Assembly: GCA_047495785.1 (NCBI GenBank)
Contig: JBLDXI010000023.1
Span: 1-64,000, forward strand
From: Lepidodermella squamata
Lineage: Eukaryota > Gastrotricha
Reading direction: 5' to 3'
DNA: 64,000 nucleotides
A program made the translations under genes and the position numbers. The notes beneath the pieces are model-generated. The model made no database searches and was not told the DNA's origin. It saw only the letters and a program-made list of their open reading frames with translations. This document shows, in pieces, positions 36,286-46,878 of this stretch (its first letter is position 1; each line of letters begins with the position of its first letter).

Positions 36286-37086
36286 GAGCGCATGATCTCT
36301 GTCTCTGCATCAAAACCATATTGACCATGAGAGAGTCGCCAGTCGTCACGTGCTCTATACTGCAACTGCAACGTGTACCTTAAACTTTAGACTTATTTGC
36401 GCTCGTAGCACGTGTCGTCTTTCACTTTTGGATAACAATTGAATGGTTTTTTCACGCTTCAATGGCTGCTTCTGGCAAAGAAAATAGCAAAGAAAATAGT
36501 AATAATAAATCATCCTGCTGATGGTTATCTGCTTCACTGATTCGCATAATGTGTTTGGTCAATCTGACTGTTACTACAGTCAGTCCTCGCCATATATAGT
36601 ACGCTTACTTATTCATCATAGCACACTTGTTGGTCGGTCCCAATTATGAGCTGCCAAGTTGAATTTGACTTGCGAGGGTACACTTTTCACTTAGCTAGTA
36701 GGTACACTTATTTCCTGTCCCCCGGGAAAGTGTACTATAGAGAGTTCTCACTGTATCAGTTATTCCTCGAGCCAGGTCAGAGTAGTCTACCATCAACCAA
36801 CCATCCCTTTACTAGCGCCGATTAGTTAAGTTTACCAGAAAGTAGTTGAAAGTAGTTGAAATCGACAGTAATGAAATTGAAACGATTGATGATGGATCTG
36901 AACGCGGCTCGAGGCTGGGCGTGAGCTTTCTTTTGAGCCAAAGTTTGACCTTCATCGATTTTTTCTGAATCTTAACAATTTTTTGAATGCACTTTTTGAA
37001 TTTTTCTCATTTAAAGAAATCAATCGATGGAAAGTCAACTTCTTTGTTTTCCCACAGAAATGTTGAGCTTTTATCATGATTCAACA
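36286..37086. other. Intergenic region downstream of gene A
   Basis: Apart from the poly(A) candidate, AT-rich sequence without a supported ORF or repeat structure that I could identify. Confidence 0.4.
36504..36509 (+). terminator. Candidate poly(A) signal of receptor gene A
   Basis: AATAAA about 220 bp after the stop codon. Sequence match only. Confidence 0.35.
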
Positions 37087-38457
37087 GAACACCTGCGACC
37101 CACATGAGACGTACTATAGGACGCCGCGGCTTCGAAGCTCCCGTTACATGGGCCTCTTGAAGGCCGCGGACTGTGCATATCGGAATGTGCATACGAATTA
37201 AATTTTAGTCCAGTAATTTCGAAATTAATGAAATTTTAATTTATAAGATTTTAATTTTTTAAATGTCAATAATTAAAAACTGATGAGAATTCTTTTACAG
37301 CATAAGCTCGGCGTGACGCTGTGTAAAGATGTGTTGATCTCGTTGATCTTAAGCAAAAAAGAGGCTTGAGATGATTGCAAAAAGTGCAATGAGATGATTC
37401 ATTGGTCGAGTTGGACTTTGGACCTCATTAACACATTGACTGTTATATACACACATGTGTGTATAAGTTTACTATATAGTGCCCCATATACACACATGTG
37501 TGTATAGATCGCTATCTCCATTACCATGAGGGTGGGATGAGTCAAATTGACAGGTTTACCTAATTATTGGGCCTAGATCAATAATCTGCCATCAGATTCG
37601 GACCATCACTCACAGAAATAGGTGATTTTAAAAATCGATAATTATCGATATCGATTTCGATACCAAAACAATTTTTCCGAATTTTTTAATTATCACCACT
37701 GGAAAGAGCATATTCGATTTTACTTAAAACAGGTGAATGATCAACAATTAAACAAAATTCCATTTAGAGAAAAAATCGTCATTTTTCAAGCTGATGTTTT
37801 ATCCAGCATTTTTTACAGACGGCTATTAGGCATGTCTGACAAAATTCTGATGTCGCTTTTCTTAGGCCGAGTCTTTTACAAAGCTGACAATCTGTTCGTT
37901 TTCTTCGGCCATCAGGTCCTCGTTCTTCTTTCACCTTCCTTATAGAAATTCCGGCGAGAAATCCCGCGCACGCTTTGTTTGTTTAGCTCTTGACATTGAT
38001 TGGTTGACAACAATGATACAAATTTCAAATCAAAATTTGAAAATGAACTCAACAAAACCAAATTCACACTTGGGTGAATAATATTCTAGAAAACGTTCAT
38101 TGCAACATATGTCGGCTCACCACGTACACACATGTGTGTAATTCACACAAACATCCATGTACACCATACACACACATGTGTGTATCGTCTAGCACAAACA
38201 TACGCCATATACACACATGTGTGTATTTACAAAAATCGTTATTACGTAATAACCGTGACGATCCGGATTTTTTGATATGTGCCAAAACTTTTGTATTGAT
38301 GTCCTCTATCGATTAAGAAAAAAAAATGGGGGGGTGTCTGAAAAGTGCATTTTTGCAAAACCCCCAGGAGCCAGTGTGTTAAAAATATCACGCTTTTTCT
38401 GATTCTCAGCAAGCCGCGGCGTCCTATAGTACGTCTCATGGCGACCCATGGTGTTCC
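37087..38457. mobile_element. TIR-bounded element with internal TG/CA palindromes, about 1.37 kb
   Basis: Inverted repeats of about 46 bp bound this segment. They start GAACACC at 37087 and, inverted, end GGTGTTCC at 38457. The inner 30 bp (37103-37132 against 38411-38440, containing GACGTACTATAGGACGCC) are perfect. Inside are palindromes built on TACACACATGTGTGTA at 37446-37465 and 37487-37506 (20 bp each), 38125-38140 and 38211-38226, with a shorter one near 38170-38183. No transposase. Either a non-autonomous DNA element or an inverted duplication; target duplication not recognised. Confidence 0.6.
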
Positions 38458-39644
38458 GCTCTTTTCTCGTGAGTAGTCAGTCTATCATAAATTTCCGCAT
38501 TTAACGACTTAAATAAGACCCTGCCCTGTATTTAAAGTCTGCCCTTTAATTTTTCGAACCTAATCAGTCACCTGAAGAGTACTTAGATAAACAGTCGAAG
38601 CCGCCGAATAACCGCTATAGATCTTGCCTTCCACCTGTGACTGCACGCGTGAAGTGTTTGCTCAAGTAGATTAAGGTGGATAAATAGGATAAATAGCGAT
38701 TAGAGCACTTACTGACGAAAAATCGCAACTTATCCAACTTACCCAGCAGGCGCTCTCATGTAAGCCACTTCATACAAGGCCCTGCCTATTAATATAGTTC
38801 TGCCCTTTATTATTTCAAATTACCATTACCCTCTGCCCTTTATTCCGGTTCTGCCCTATATTTGGGTGCTATCCCTAATAATTCTTAAAATACGGTATGT
38901 CTATGGTAAAATCTAACATCTAACGCATACGCATTTGGCAATATGAAGCTGTGTCCATGGCTTCAGCGGGCATGATCCTAAAAATAAACTTGGTCGGATC
39001 ATCCAAGTCGTCATTAGAGACGAAAAAGGCACGAAAGAATAACCAAAATCCTCGCCTCAATTTGTTACTCCATCCCCTCGGACAAAAAAACTGGCTAGAA
39101 CTCCATGACAGACGGCGGGTATGTAATGCTATGCTCATTACAGATGCTATAATGCTGATTTCTGAATTTTGCTCACCAACGTTCTCCAACTCCTGCGCAA
39201 ATTCGATCACTCCGTCAACACGACGTGTCTGTTTTACTTAGGTCTTGCATTCCCCATCAGAACCGAAGTAGTTTCGCTCGTGTTCGAATATGAAACACCG
39301 CGCTCAAATTAGTCATATCGTAGGAGTAGCGCGGCGGAGCGAAGGAATTTCTAGAATCTCGAGTAATTATGGGCTATAACCGACGACTTTCGTCAGCACA
39401 CAAGCGAAAAAAATCGAGCGGGGAGCTGCAGCCTCAGACGAAGCTGGATACTTTTGCATAGCAGCACACTTATTTCTTAATCAAGGTTAATAACAAGCTA
39501 AGGCAGTGTCATTAGTAACGGCGATTGCCAGTGCCGCATCGAACATGCTAACATGCAATATATAATTGCTAAATTTAACGACTTGCAACTTACATGTATA
39601 ACTTATCGCGCTCTAATTCCTGTTCTAGTCTGTAATTTACCAAA
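38458..39644. other. Intergenic region upstream of gene B, with element relics
   Basis: Contains several CTGCCCTTTAT-type motifs (38520-38560, 38790-38870), ending near TACGGTA at 38891. They resemble the interior and end of the TIR element at 61727-62159 and are probably a decayed copy. No supported gene; the 96-codon frames near 38950-39240 occur on both strands and match no family I know. Confidence 0.45.
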
Positions 39645-42600
39645 ATGAATTGCAACCAAGCAACGGCTTGGTTTGCAATTGCTGTCAGTTTACATTTCAC
39701 GGGCATAGTTGCTAAGTTGCCTTTGGACGAGCCGATGCCGGCATTGGTGATAGCCTCGCCCAACAGCAGTCGAACTCTGGTGAAGGTGCTGACGAGCGTG
39801 TCCTACTCTGGCTTCTTTCCTGCCGGGCCACTGTGCACGGTCGCCCAGCAAGCCGCTCTCGAGAATCTGAGAAAGCAAGCAAACTGGCTGCCCAATTACG
39901 ACATCGCGTTCGAGTACATCGACGACGCGGTAAATTTATTTGACATCTCACGCACGCGGATGTTGAATCACGTGTGACATTGTACCAGGTGACTCTCAGA
40001 CAATGGGCATGAACAATTGTTAGCGATTAGTAATAGTACACACTAGTAGTAGAATCAAACATACTTATGACCTGCGTTCCTTTTTCCGTCGTGACTGGTG
40101 TGACAATGTGACAATATATGCTGTCGCTTCAGTTGATAAGCAGTTGATTTGAGAATATACATATTATCTCTTGTGCTTTCAGTGCAATGACGCAGCAGCC
40201 TCGAACCTGTTCATGGGGCGGATGATCCACGAACGCGCGAGCAACCGACTGCCGCTGACGCTGGTCACCGAATGCGGCGTTAATACGCAGGCGATTATCG
40301 CGATGACGCTGACGCACCTCGACGTCGTCGGGGTAAGACTAACTATAGTTTGAACGGAAGGTTTGAAACCCAACATTCAAAACACGCGCGGCACTTTATC
40401 CCCGATCGCACTTAACAGCAGAAGCTGCATTCCGCGCGTGTTTTACCTATAACAAACTGTTGTTCCGCGGGCTAATTTACCATGTTTTACTGCAGTAACA
40501 ATCGTTTGTTCTGAGTTTTCTAGTTATCTTGTCTTGATACCAGAACATGCTTTCGAAATGACTAGACTGAAAACCGAAAGAAAAAATTAGACACTGTACG
40601 AAGTGTGAACGCATCCATGTTAATTTTTATTTTCGAGACCTCCAGTTTTTTATTTTTTTTGTTTACTTTGGCAGACAGTTTCATTACACTTTCAAGCGCT
40701 ACTTACTCTCTTTTGCATCGTCGCACGCGAGTCCAGGCTTTAAAATGAAGCTAAAGATAGCTCAAGCGACAGCTAGTGCCTGCCTTTTGCTTCACCTAAT
40801 ATGGGAGCAGTTGTCGCAGCCATGCGCAAGTTCTTAATTGGATAATATTTGCAGTAGATCTAACACGTCAAGTTCTTTCTTGCCTTTCCAGATATCCATC
40901 TACCCTTTCTCGCGCGCGGTCATGCAGCGCAGGAGCGAGTACCCGAATTTCTATGCCATCGGAGACAAGGTCGATTGCTGTTTCATGGTCGAGTTCCTTC
41001 ATGGCATGAATTGGAACAAAGTCGCGATATTGACCGAAACTGCACCTTACAGCAACATTGTATGTGCCTGCTATTCAAGTTTTAATAAAGAGACCTTAAT
41101 ATTTCATTTTCAGCTGGATAAATTCTTCGTGGAAGTCCTCGACGCAGGCAACATTACGCTGCTGTACCTCGAGAAAATCTCCCTCGACTTTAATCCGCAG
41201 TCGTTGACGCTTGATAAGTTCAAAGCCACAGATCCGCGCATTATCCTCCTCAACACGTATAACGGAGTTTTGCTCATGTGCGTGCTGCATCGCAATGGCT
41301 TCTACGGGCCCAAGTACGTGTTGCTCGTCAACGGATGGGACAACATCGGCAATCCGCCGTACATACCCTACGATGCAGCCGACTGGTGCAAGATGAACAT
41401 GGTCCTAGAGGTATCGTTTGTTGACTTACTTTTCTCGCTTTTATACATAAAACCTTCAAAAGACTCTGGAAAGCGTGATTTGGCACATGGACACGTCGTG
41501 GGACTCGTATTTCGGCGCGTCGTTCCGCAGCAGCTCAGGCCAAACGATGGGCGAACTGACGGCGATATTAGAACGTGAAATCGAGGATCCGCGGAAGTCA
41601 CGGGGTTACGAAAATTGGCCGAAGACTTGCTACGACAAGACCATCGCAACCGGGCTTGTTCTGAGCTCGGTAGAAGCCGCTCTCAATCGACGTAAGAAGC
41701 CGACATTTTTATCACATCACCACGTAAGCCCATTTGCAACCCATCATCAAAACAGGCAACGAGACTCTGTCAGACTGGTTCATGTCGACGGCGCGCTTTC
41801 GAAGGCGCGGATCTGAAATCGTCAAAATCATGAGAGAAGCCGTGCTGGACTTGCAGTTCATCGGATTTAAGGCCAACTACGAGTTCGACCGAGCGAACGA
41901 CGTCTCAAAATCGATGCTTCCAATGAGCTTCCGTCAAACTCGACGGTTAGGATTGCCTGGTAGCAGCAATACTCTCTACCACGAGCTCATCGCCATCACT
42001 GTGCCGGTGAACAACAGCGAACGCAAGCTGAAGCTGTACCCTGAGGTCATGAAATGGCGCACACTGGGCAACATACCGCCGGTTGACTCGGTGAAACGGT
42101 TTCGGTTCCTACAGCAACCGATGCCAGTAGGGCTGAATGCAGTGCTGAAAGGTTGCTTCCATTCCTAATACGCGTGGCCTTCACGGTTACGAAATGTGTG
42201 TTATTTGCAGGTTTGAGTTGCCTATTGATCGTGGGAGCAGCGGTGCCTGAGCTCATCCGGTTCTTGCCCAAAATTGGCCCGCATGTCCATAGCATGAGCG
42301 CGCCCACGCGAATGATGCTGATAGGCGACGTCGCCATGCTGTCGCACGTCCTCGCTATACCTGTGGCAGTAACAACGACGACGACCGATGGCGCCCTCAT
42401 CCGCAGCTGCGACGCCATGGCCGTGCTGTGGACCATCGGCTTCGCGCTCATTCTCTCAGCCGCGGTCTGCCAGCGGCGCCGCGAGCGGTACGGCGCGCAT
42501 TCAAAGCGGCAAGCTGTCGCGCTCTGCATCACATGGACCTGCATCCACGTCGTGCTGATAAGCGTTAGCCTGGCTGTTTCGCCGACGCGCATCGTCGAAT

Positions 42601-43155
42601 CGCCGGCGGCGGCTATCACGCCGGCTGACGGCGAAGGTCGCGTCGAGTTCGAGTTGTATCGCCGCGACTGCGCTTACGGATTCCTGAAATCGAGACTGGA
42701 AATTGGCCTGTTCGCAACGTCGGTAAGCCTGCACGGCCTCATGCTGCTGCGGTTGGTTCTGCTGTCGACGAGGAGCAGCATCACCGTGCAACGGGTATTT
42801 GCAGCCACGTTTCGTTATATCTTTAATATTAACATTCTTGTTTCAGCGAGGCAAACTGTTACGTCGGGTAAGTTTCACGGCCGTGTTCGCCGGCTGCAGC
42901 TGTGCCGGGGTGACGGCGGCCATGCTGATCGCCGTGATCGGCTGGTCGAACACGTCGCACGTCACCATCACCGTCGCCGTGTTCTCGACGGCCTTCGCCG
43001 CTCTCAACATCGTCGCTGTGTTGCTGCACGTTCTGCTGGCCCATAGCAGGAGCGCCAGGAACAGTGTTGCGCCTTGGTATGCCGCACCATCTCACAAGCG
43101 GAGTCATCGTCGAGAGACCGGCGTGCGACATCCGCCGATAGGCATTTCACAATAG
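39645..43155 (+). CDS. GABA-B-receptor-like class C GPCR, gene B
   Basis: Eight exons: 39645-39929, 40183-40332, 40892-41059, 41114-41410, 41463-41691, 41756-42151, 42211-42794, 42847-43155. All are GT-AG and the total is 806 codons (805 aa) in frame. Signal peptide at MNCNQATAWFAIAVSLHF. The ligand-binding domain has the family motifs GPLCTVAQQAALENLR, GFYGPKYVLLVNGWDNIG and PPYIPYDAADWC. Exon 3 is two codons shorter than in A. Seven membrane segments follow, with TM3 Cys (RSCDAMAVLW) and ECL2 Cys (YRRDCAYGF). The basic tail HKRSHRRETGVRHPPIGIS is shared with A. Exon 1 and the stretch from late exon 7 through exon 8 are nearly identical to A, while exons 2 to mid-7 are clearly diverged. This points to gene conversion. 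Confidence 0.88.
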
Positions 43156-44339
43156 GCATATCGCAACATGATATCCGCAGAACAAAACGAGATCCGCCCT
43201 GTGAAATTGGCTTTCATAGCGACTGCACCTGATGTAAATGCCTCTGATAAATGCGGCAAGATTAAGTACAAATCTGTATGTACTTGAACTATTATACTTG
43301 AATATTAGCGAAGTCATCGTTAACGATTGTGATTAAAAACTGTTAAATTGTCTGAAAGATGTCTATTACTCTGCAATTTTCAGTCACTACTTACCTGTCG
43401 CGATGGAACAAATAACTAATATGTAATTAAATTGCAAGTATTCCAAGTTTTTCCGACGAAGTTTTTGTTTGTACTTGTGGCATGCAATAGTTTTTAATGA
43501 AATTCTTCCGCGATTTCAAAAATATCCCCAGTATTTTGCCCCACAATTTTTAATTTCTCAGTTCTCGGATGGAATCAGCAGATGTTCTTTGTCTAATAAA
43601 TAATTGCTATTTAGCTGACTGAAATTACTTTATAAATTTATAAAATTTGAAGTGAAATTCTGTCATCTGGTAATAAATTACGGTTGCTCTTTAATTTTTA
43701 CCCCGTCTATTGTTTCATTGAAATATAGCATTCGTTTCAAACATATAGTGTTAGTAGATGTGCTCATGCAATATTTTTTGATACAGCACTCGTAAATCGT
43801 TTATATCTGAACTCGCCGTACTCGATTTACTCATCTCCTGGATACACTGGAATCTTGACGTGGCGGTACCGCTTGTTTTCCGGACCTACCGAGTTGGCAC
43901 TGCCGACTCTACCCTGTGAGGGACCCTGGCCTGACACTCTCAGTTGCCTAATCCCAGTGTACATGCCGGATCACTGCTCCGGCCGTTGGGCTTTGCCACA
44001 TTGACCAAATCACCTGCCATTGGCTGTGATTGTGCCCTGCCTCCATGTGCTATGTACCCACCTTGCATACATGGAATGTGATGAATGGCAGGCGTCACCT
44101 TTTGAAGCTCGGCCAACGTGGGCCTCCATGTTGGCGACTAAAAACAACTAAAAGCATGAAGATTTCGACGACGGATGACGGTTGACCAAAAGTCAAGTTG
44201 CAAACAAGAAGAAAATCGGCGAATGAAAAGTAAAAAGAAATTGGCGAAAAGAGGTGAGGTAGCATTGCGTAGCATTGTAGCTTGTAGCATTGTACATACA
44301 TTTCAAATATTCAACAACGAACTTGGAAACCGTACGCGC
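43156..44339. other. Intergenic region between gene B and pseudogene C
   Basis: No supported gene. A GC-rich block at about 43840-44070 (CTTGACGTGGCGGTACCGC onward) contrasts with AT-rich flanks and may be a repeat or a structural RNA relic; I could not assign it. Confidence 0.35.
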
Positions 44340-44504
44340 GCAGCATTCTTTGGCTGTGGTAAACCACAAACTTGTCTATGCAATCAAATTAGCCACCTGC
44401 CATATTGCTAGAAGCATTTGTCGAGGTCGTTGGTGTTGACTGTTGACGGCTCTAGAAAGTCGCCGGAATGACACAAAATCACGTTTCGCGCCTTGGAAAC
44501 TTTG
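44340..44504 (+). repeat. Duplicated receptor 5'-flank segment
   Basis: Similar to 30225-30365 upstream of gene A. It runs directly into the middle of exon 4 of pseudogene C at about 44505, so this junction is a deletion breakpoint that removed exons 1-3. Confidence 0.65.
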
Positions 44505-46183
44505 CAACCGCCGTACATACCCTAAGACGCGGCTGAATGGTGCACTGTTGATATGGTCTTAGCGGTAAGCTTGTCACACGCACAGTATCAATGCTTTTCT
44601 TGGAACCTTTCATGACCTTACCTTGCTATGTTCGATTATGGATGGATAGGAGATTGCTATCGTTGAATATGCAATCTGTAATTAACAATTTATTCCACAG
44701 GTGATGGAGAGCGTTATTTGGTTTGTGGAAACTGCTTGGGATTCTTACTTGGGCCCGTCTTTCCGCGACACCTCGGGACAATCAATGGCCGGACTGACGG
44801 CTAAGTTCGAGCGCGAAATCTAGAACCCGCTTGATAGTCGAGGCTATGCCTATTGGCCAACAACTTGCTACGACAACGCAATCACAACCGGGCTCATCAT
44901 CAATGCGACAGAGGAGGCTCTCAATCGCCGTACGGAATACAGATTTTGAAATACCAGAGTCCAATATTTCTTTTGCGATAGGCAATGAGACGCTGTCTGA
45001 TTGGTTCATGTCAACGGATCGATTCCAAGTAGAGCGACGGTCTGAAATCGTCAAGGTAATGCGAGACGCCGTTCTCGATTTACGATTCACTGGGCTGAAA
45101 GCTGACTACGAATTCGACCGAGCCAACGACGTCGCAAAAGCAATGTTCCCGATGGCGTTCAGCCAGACCCGCCGTGGTGCAGCTGGTAGCAATACAGTCT
45201 ACCACGAACTGATCGGCATCACCGTCCCAGAGAACAACAACAGCGATCGCAGGCTGAGAATTTATCAGCAAGCCATGCAATGGCGAACAATTGGCAACGT
45301 GCCGCCAGTTGACTTGGTGAAGCGAATTCGGTTCCTGCAGGCACCGATTCCCATAGGCCTGAATGCAGCGCTGAAGAGTTTGCTCATTTCGTTTGGTAAA
45401 TAAGCTATAAGCCTATTTTAATTTGGTTTTATTTGCAGCGGTCGGCTCTGCTTTGATTGCCTGTGCAGCCTATCTAGGGCTTGCTGGGTTCATTCTGCGG
45501 CGACCCAGCGCCAACTTCCTCCATCGGGTAAGCAATCCCATGAAATTGATGCTGCTCGGCGATACACTGCTGATGTCGCATGTGCTTGCGATTCCAACCC
45601 CATCGGCTAATGTGGCCGATGTAAACCTGATAGGCAGCTGCGATGCCATGGTTGTACTGTGGTCCTTAGGCTTCGCTCTAATTCTGGCAGCCGCGAACTG
45701 CCAATTGAGGCTCGAGCGTAGAAGCAGAACCTCGAATAAGCGCCTGCTTCTGGCTTGCCTCGCTTGGGCCTTAATCCACACCGTTCTAACAGCCCTAGTT
45801 CTCACGCTATGGCCGACACGCATCGTCGAATTCAGGATCGCCATCTTGCCGGCTGACAGCGAAGGCCGCCTTCAATTCGATATGTATCGTCGCGACAGCG
45901 AGTACGGCTTCTTCCAATCGCCGCTGCAATCAGTTTCACGGCCGTGTTCGCCGTGTGCGGCTGTGGCGCTGTCGCAGCAGGCGGACTCATCACAGTGCTG
46001 GGCTGGTCGAACGCCGAGCACGTCACGATTACTGTTGCTGTCGCCTCGATAGCCTTCGTCGCTATGAACCTAGCCGCTGTCTTGCAGTCGCTCGCTACTC
46101 GCAAAGTCTCCCTTGCCGCATCGTTGAGCACAGCAGCGCCAGTAAGAAATTCTGTGGCAAGTGGGTCAAGGCGCCGACTGTGA
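44505..46183 (+). pseudogene. GABA-B-receptor-like pseudogene C
   Basis: Closest to gene A. Exon 4 survives only as its last 60 bp (44505-44564) with an in-frame TAA. Exon 5 (44701-44929) has a TAG stop at 44821-44823 where A has GAG. Exon 6 (44982-45377) and the first part of exon 7 (from 45439) are almost identical to A and open. At about 45930 exon 7 jumps into exon 8 (CAGTTTCACGGCC), which removes TM5, intron 7 and the start of exon 8 and shifts frame. The ECL2 cysteine is also Ser (YRRDSEYGF). Exons 1-3 are missing. The preserved exon 6 is best explained by recent duplication of, or conversion with, gene A. Confidence 0.88.
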
Positions 46184-46878
46184 CTCTGCAACATAGCAAG
46201 GCGATAGCCGCGTCAATTGACAAATTTATATACTTCACTGCATCAAGGTTACTGATATTCATATATGTACGAATGTTTATCTCCATTCCAGCGATCAAAA
46301 GACTATAAAAACATAACCCAGTATTCAATGTTTTTAATGGAAAATTCTAACTTCATATCTCTGTGTCTCAAAGGCAGTGTTTCGCAGTCTTCTGTAATCT
46401 GTAACGCAGTCCCTCAATGTATCTCTCTACTACTCTTTCTACTCTAGTAATCTTTCTACAAGAGTGCTATTTGCTTTCACAATTTTCACAATTTCAAAAC
46501 TCATCTTTATAGCCACGTCGCGGGGGTCGCCCGCGATGATTTTCATAGAACGAATAATTTGCGAGGAAGTCGCATCCCACTATATTCCACTGAAAACCGG
46601 CTCAAAATGTGATTAAGAGCCCAGTTCATGGAAGGTTGAAGAAATTTCAGGCAGGATGGATTCGGGTGATATTGGGTGATATTTTACAGCTTCAACGCAA
46701 TTTTTCGAGCATATTTTCCAACACTGAAAACGAAGCAATGTTTTATTTCCAGAAATTAAAGTAAAGCACCGGCCACGGGTGGGCTTATGGCGCATCAGAC
46801 ATATATAACTTTTACGTGTGTTTTCTGCGTACATGATATAGGATATTATAATAATGATTCTGATTTTATACTAGTTAA
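46184..46878. other. Spacer, probably including the LINE 3' UTR
   Basis: Between pseudogene C and the LINE ORF2 stop. No ORF. A GC hairpin (CGCGGG/CCCGCG with a 5-nt loop, 46519-46535) is present. The LINE 3' end lies somewhere here, but no poly(A) tail or target duplication was recognised. Confidence 0.4.

Noticed and set aside
37446-38226. Regulatory operator cluster
   Set aside because: The TACACACATGTGTGTA palindromes are equally well explained as (CA)n/(TG)n simple sequence inside a repeat-bounded element, with no adjacent promoter.
42501-42791. Antisense ORFs over receptor exons (for example 42047-42619 and 42501-42791, minus strand)
   Set aside because: They are shadows of the GC-rich coding exons of gene B; the sense frame has splice sites and homologues.
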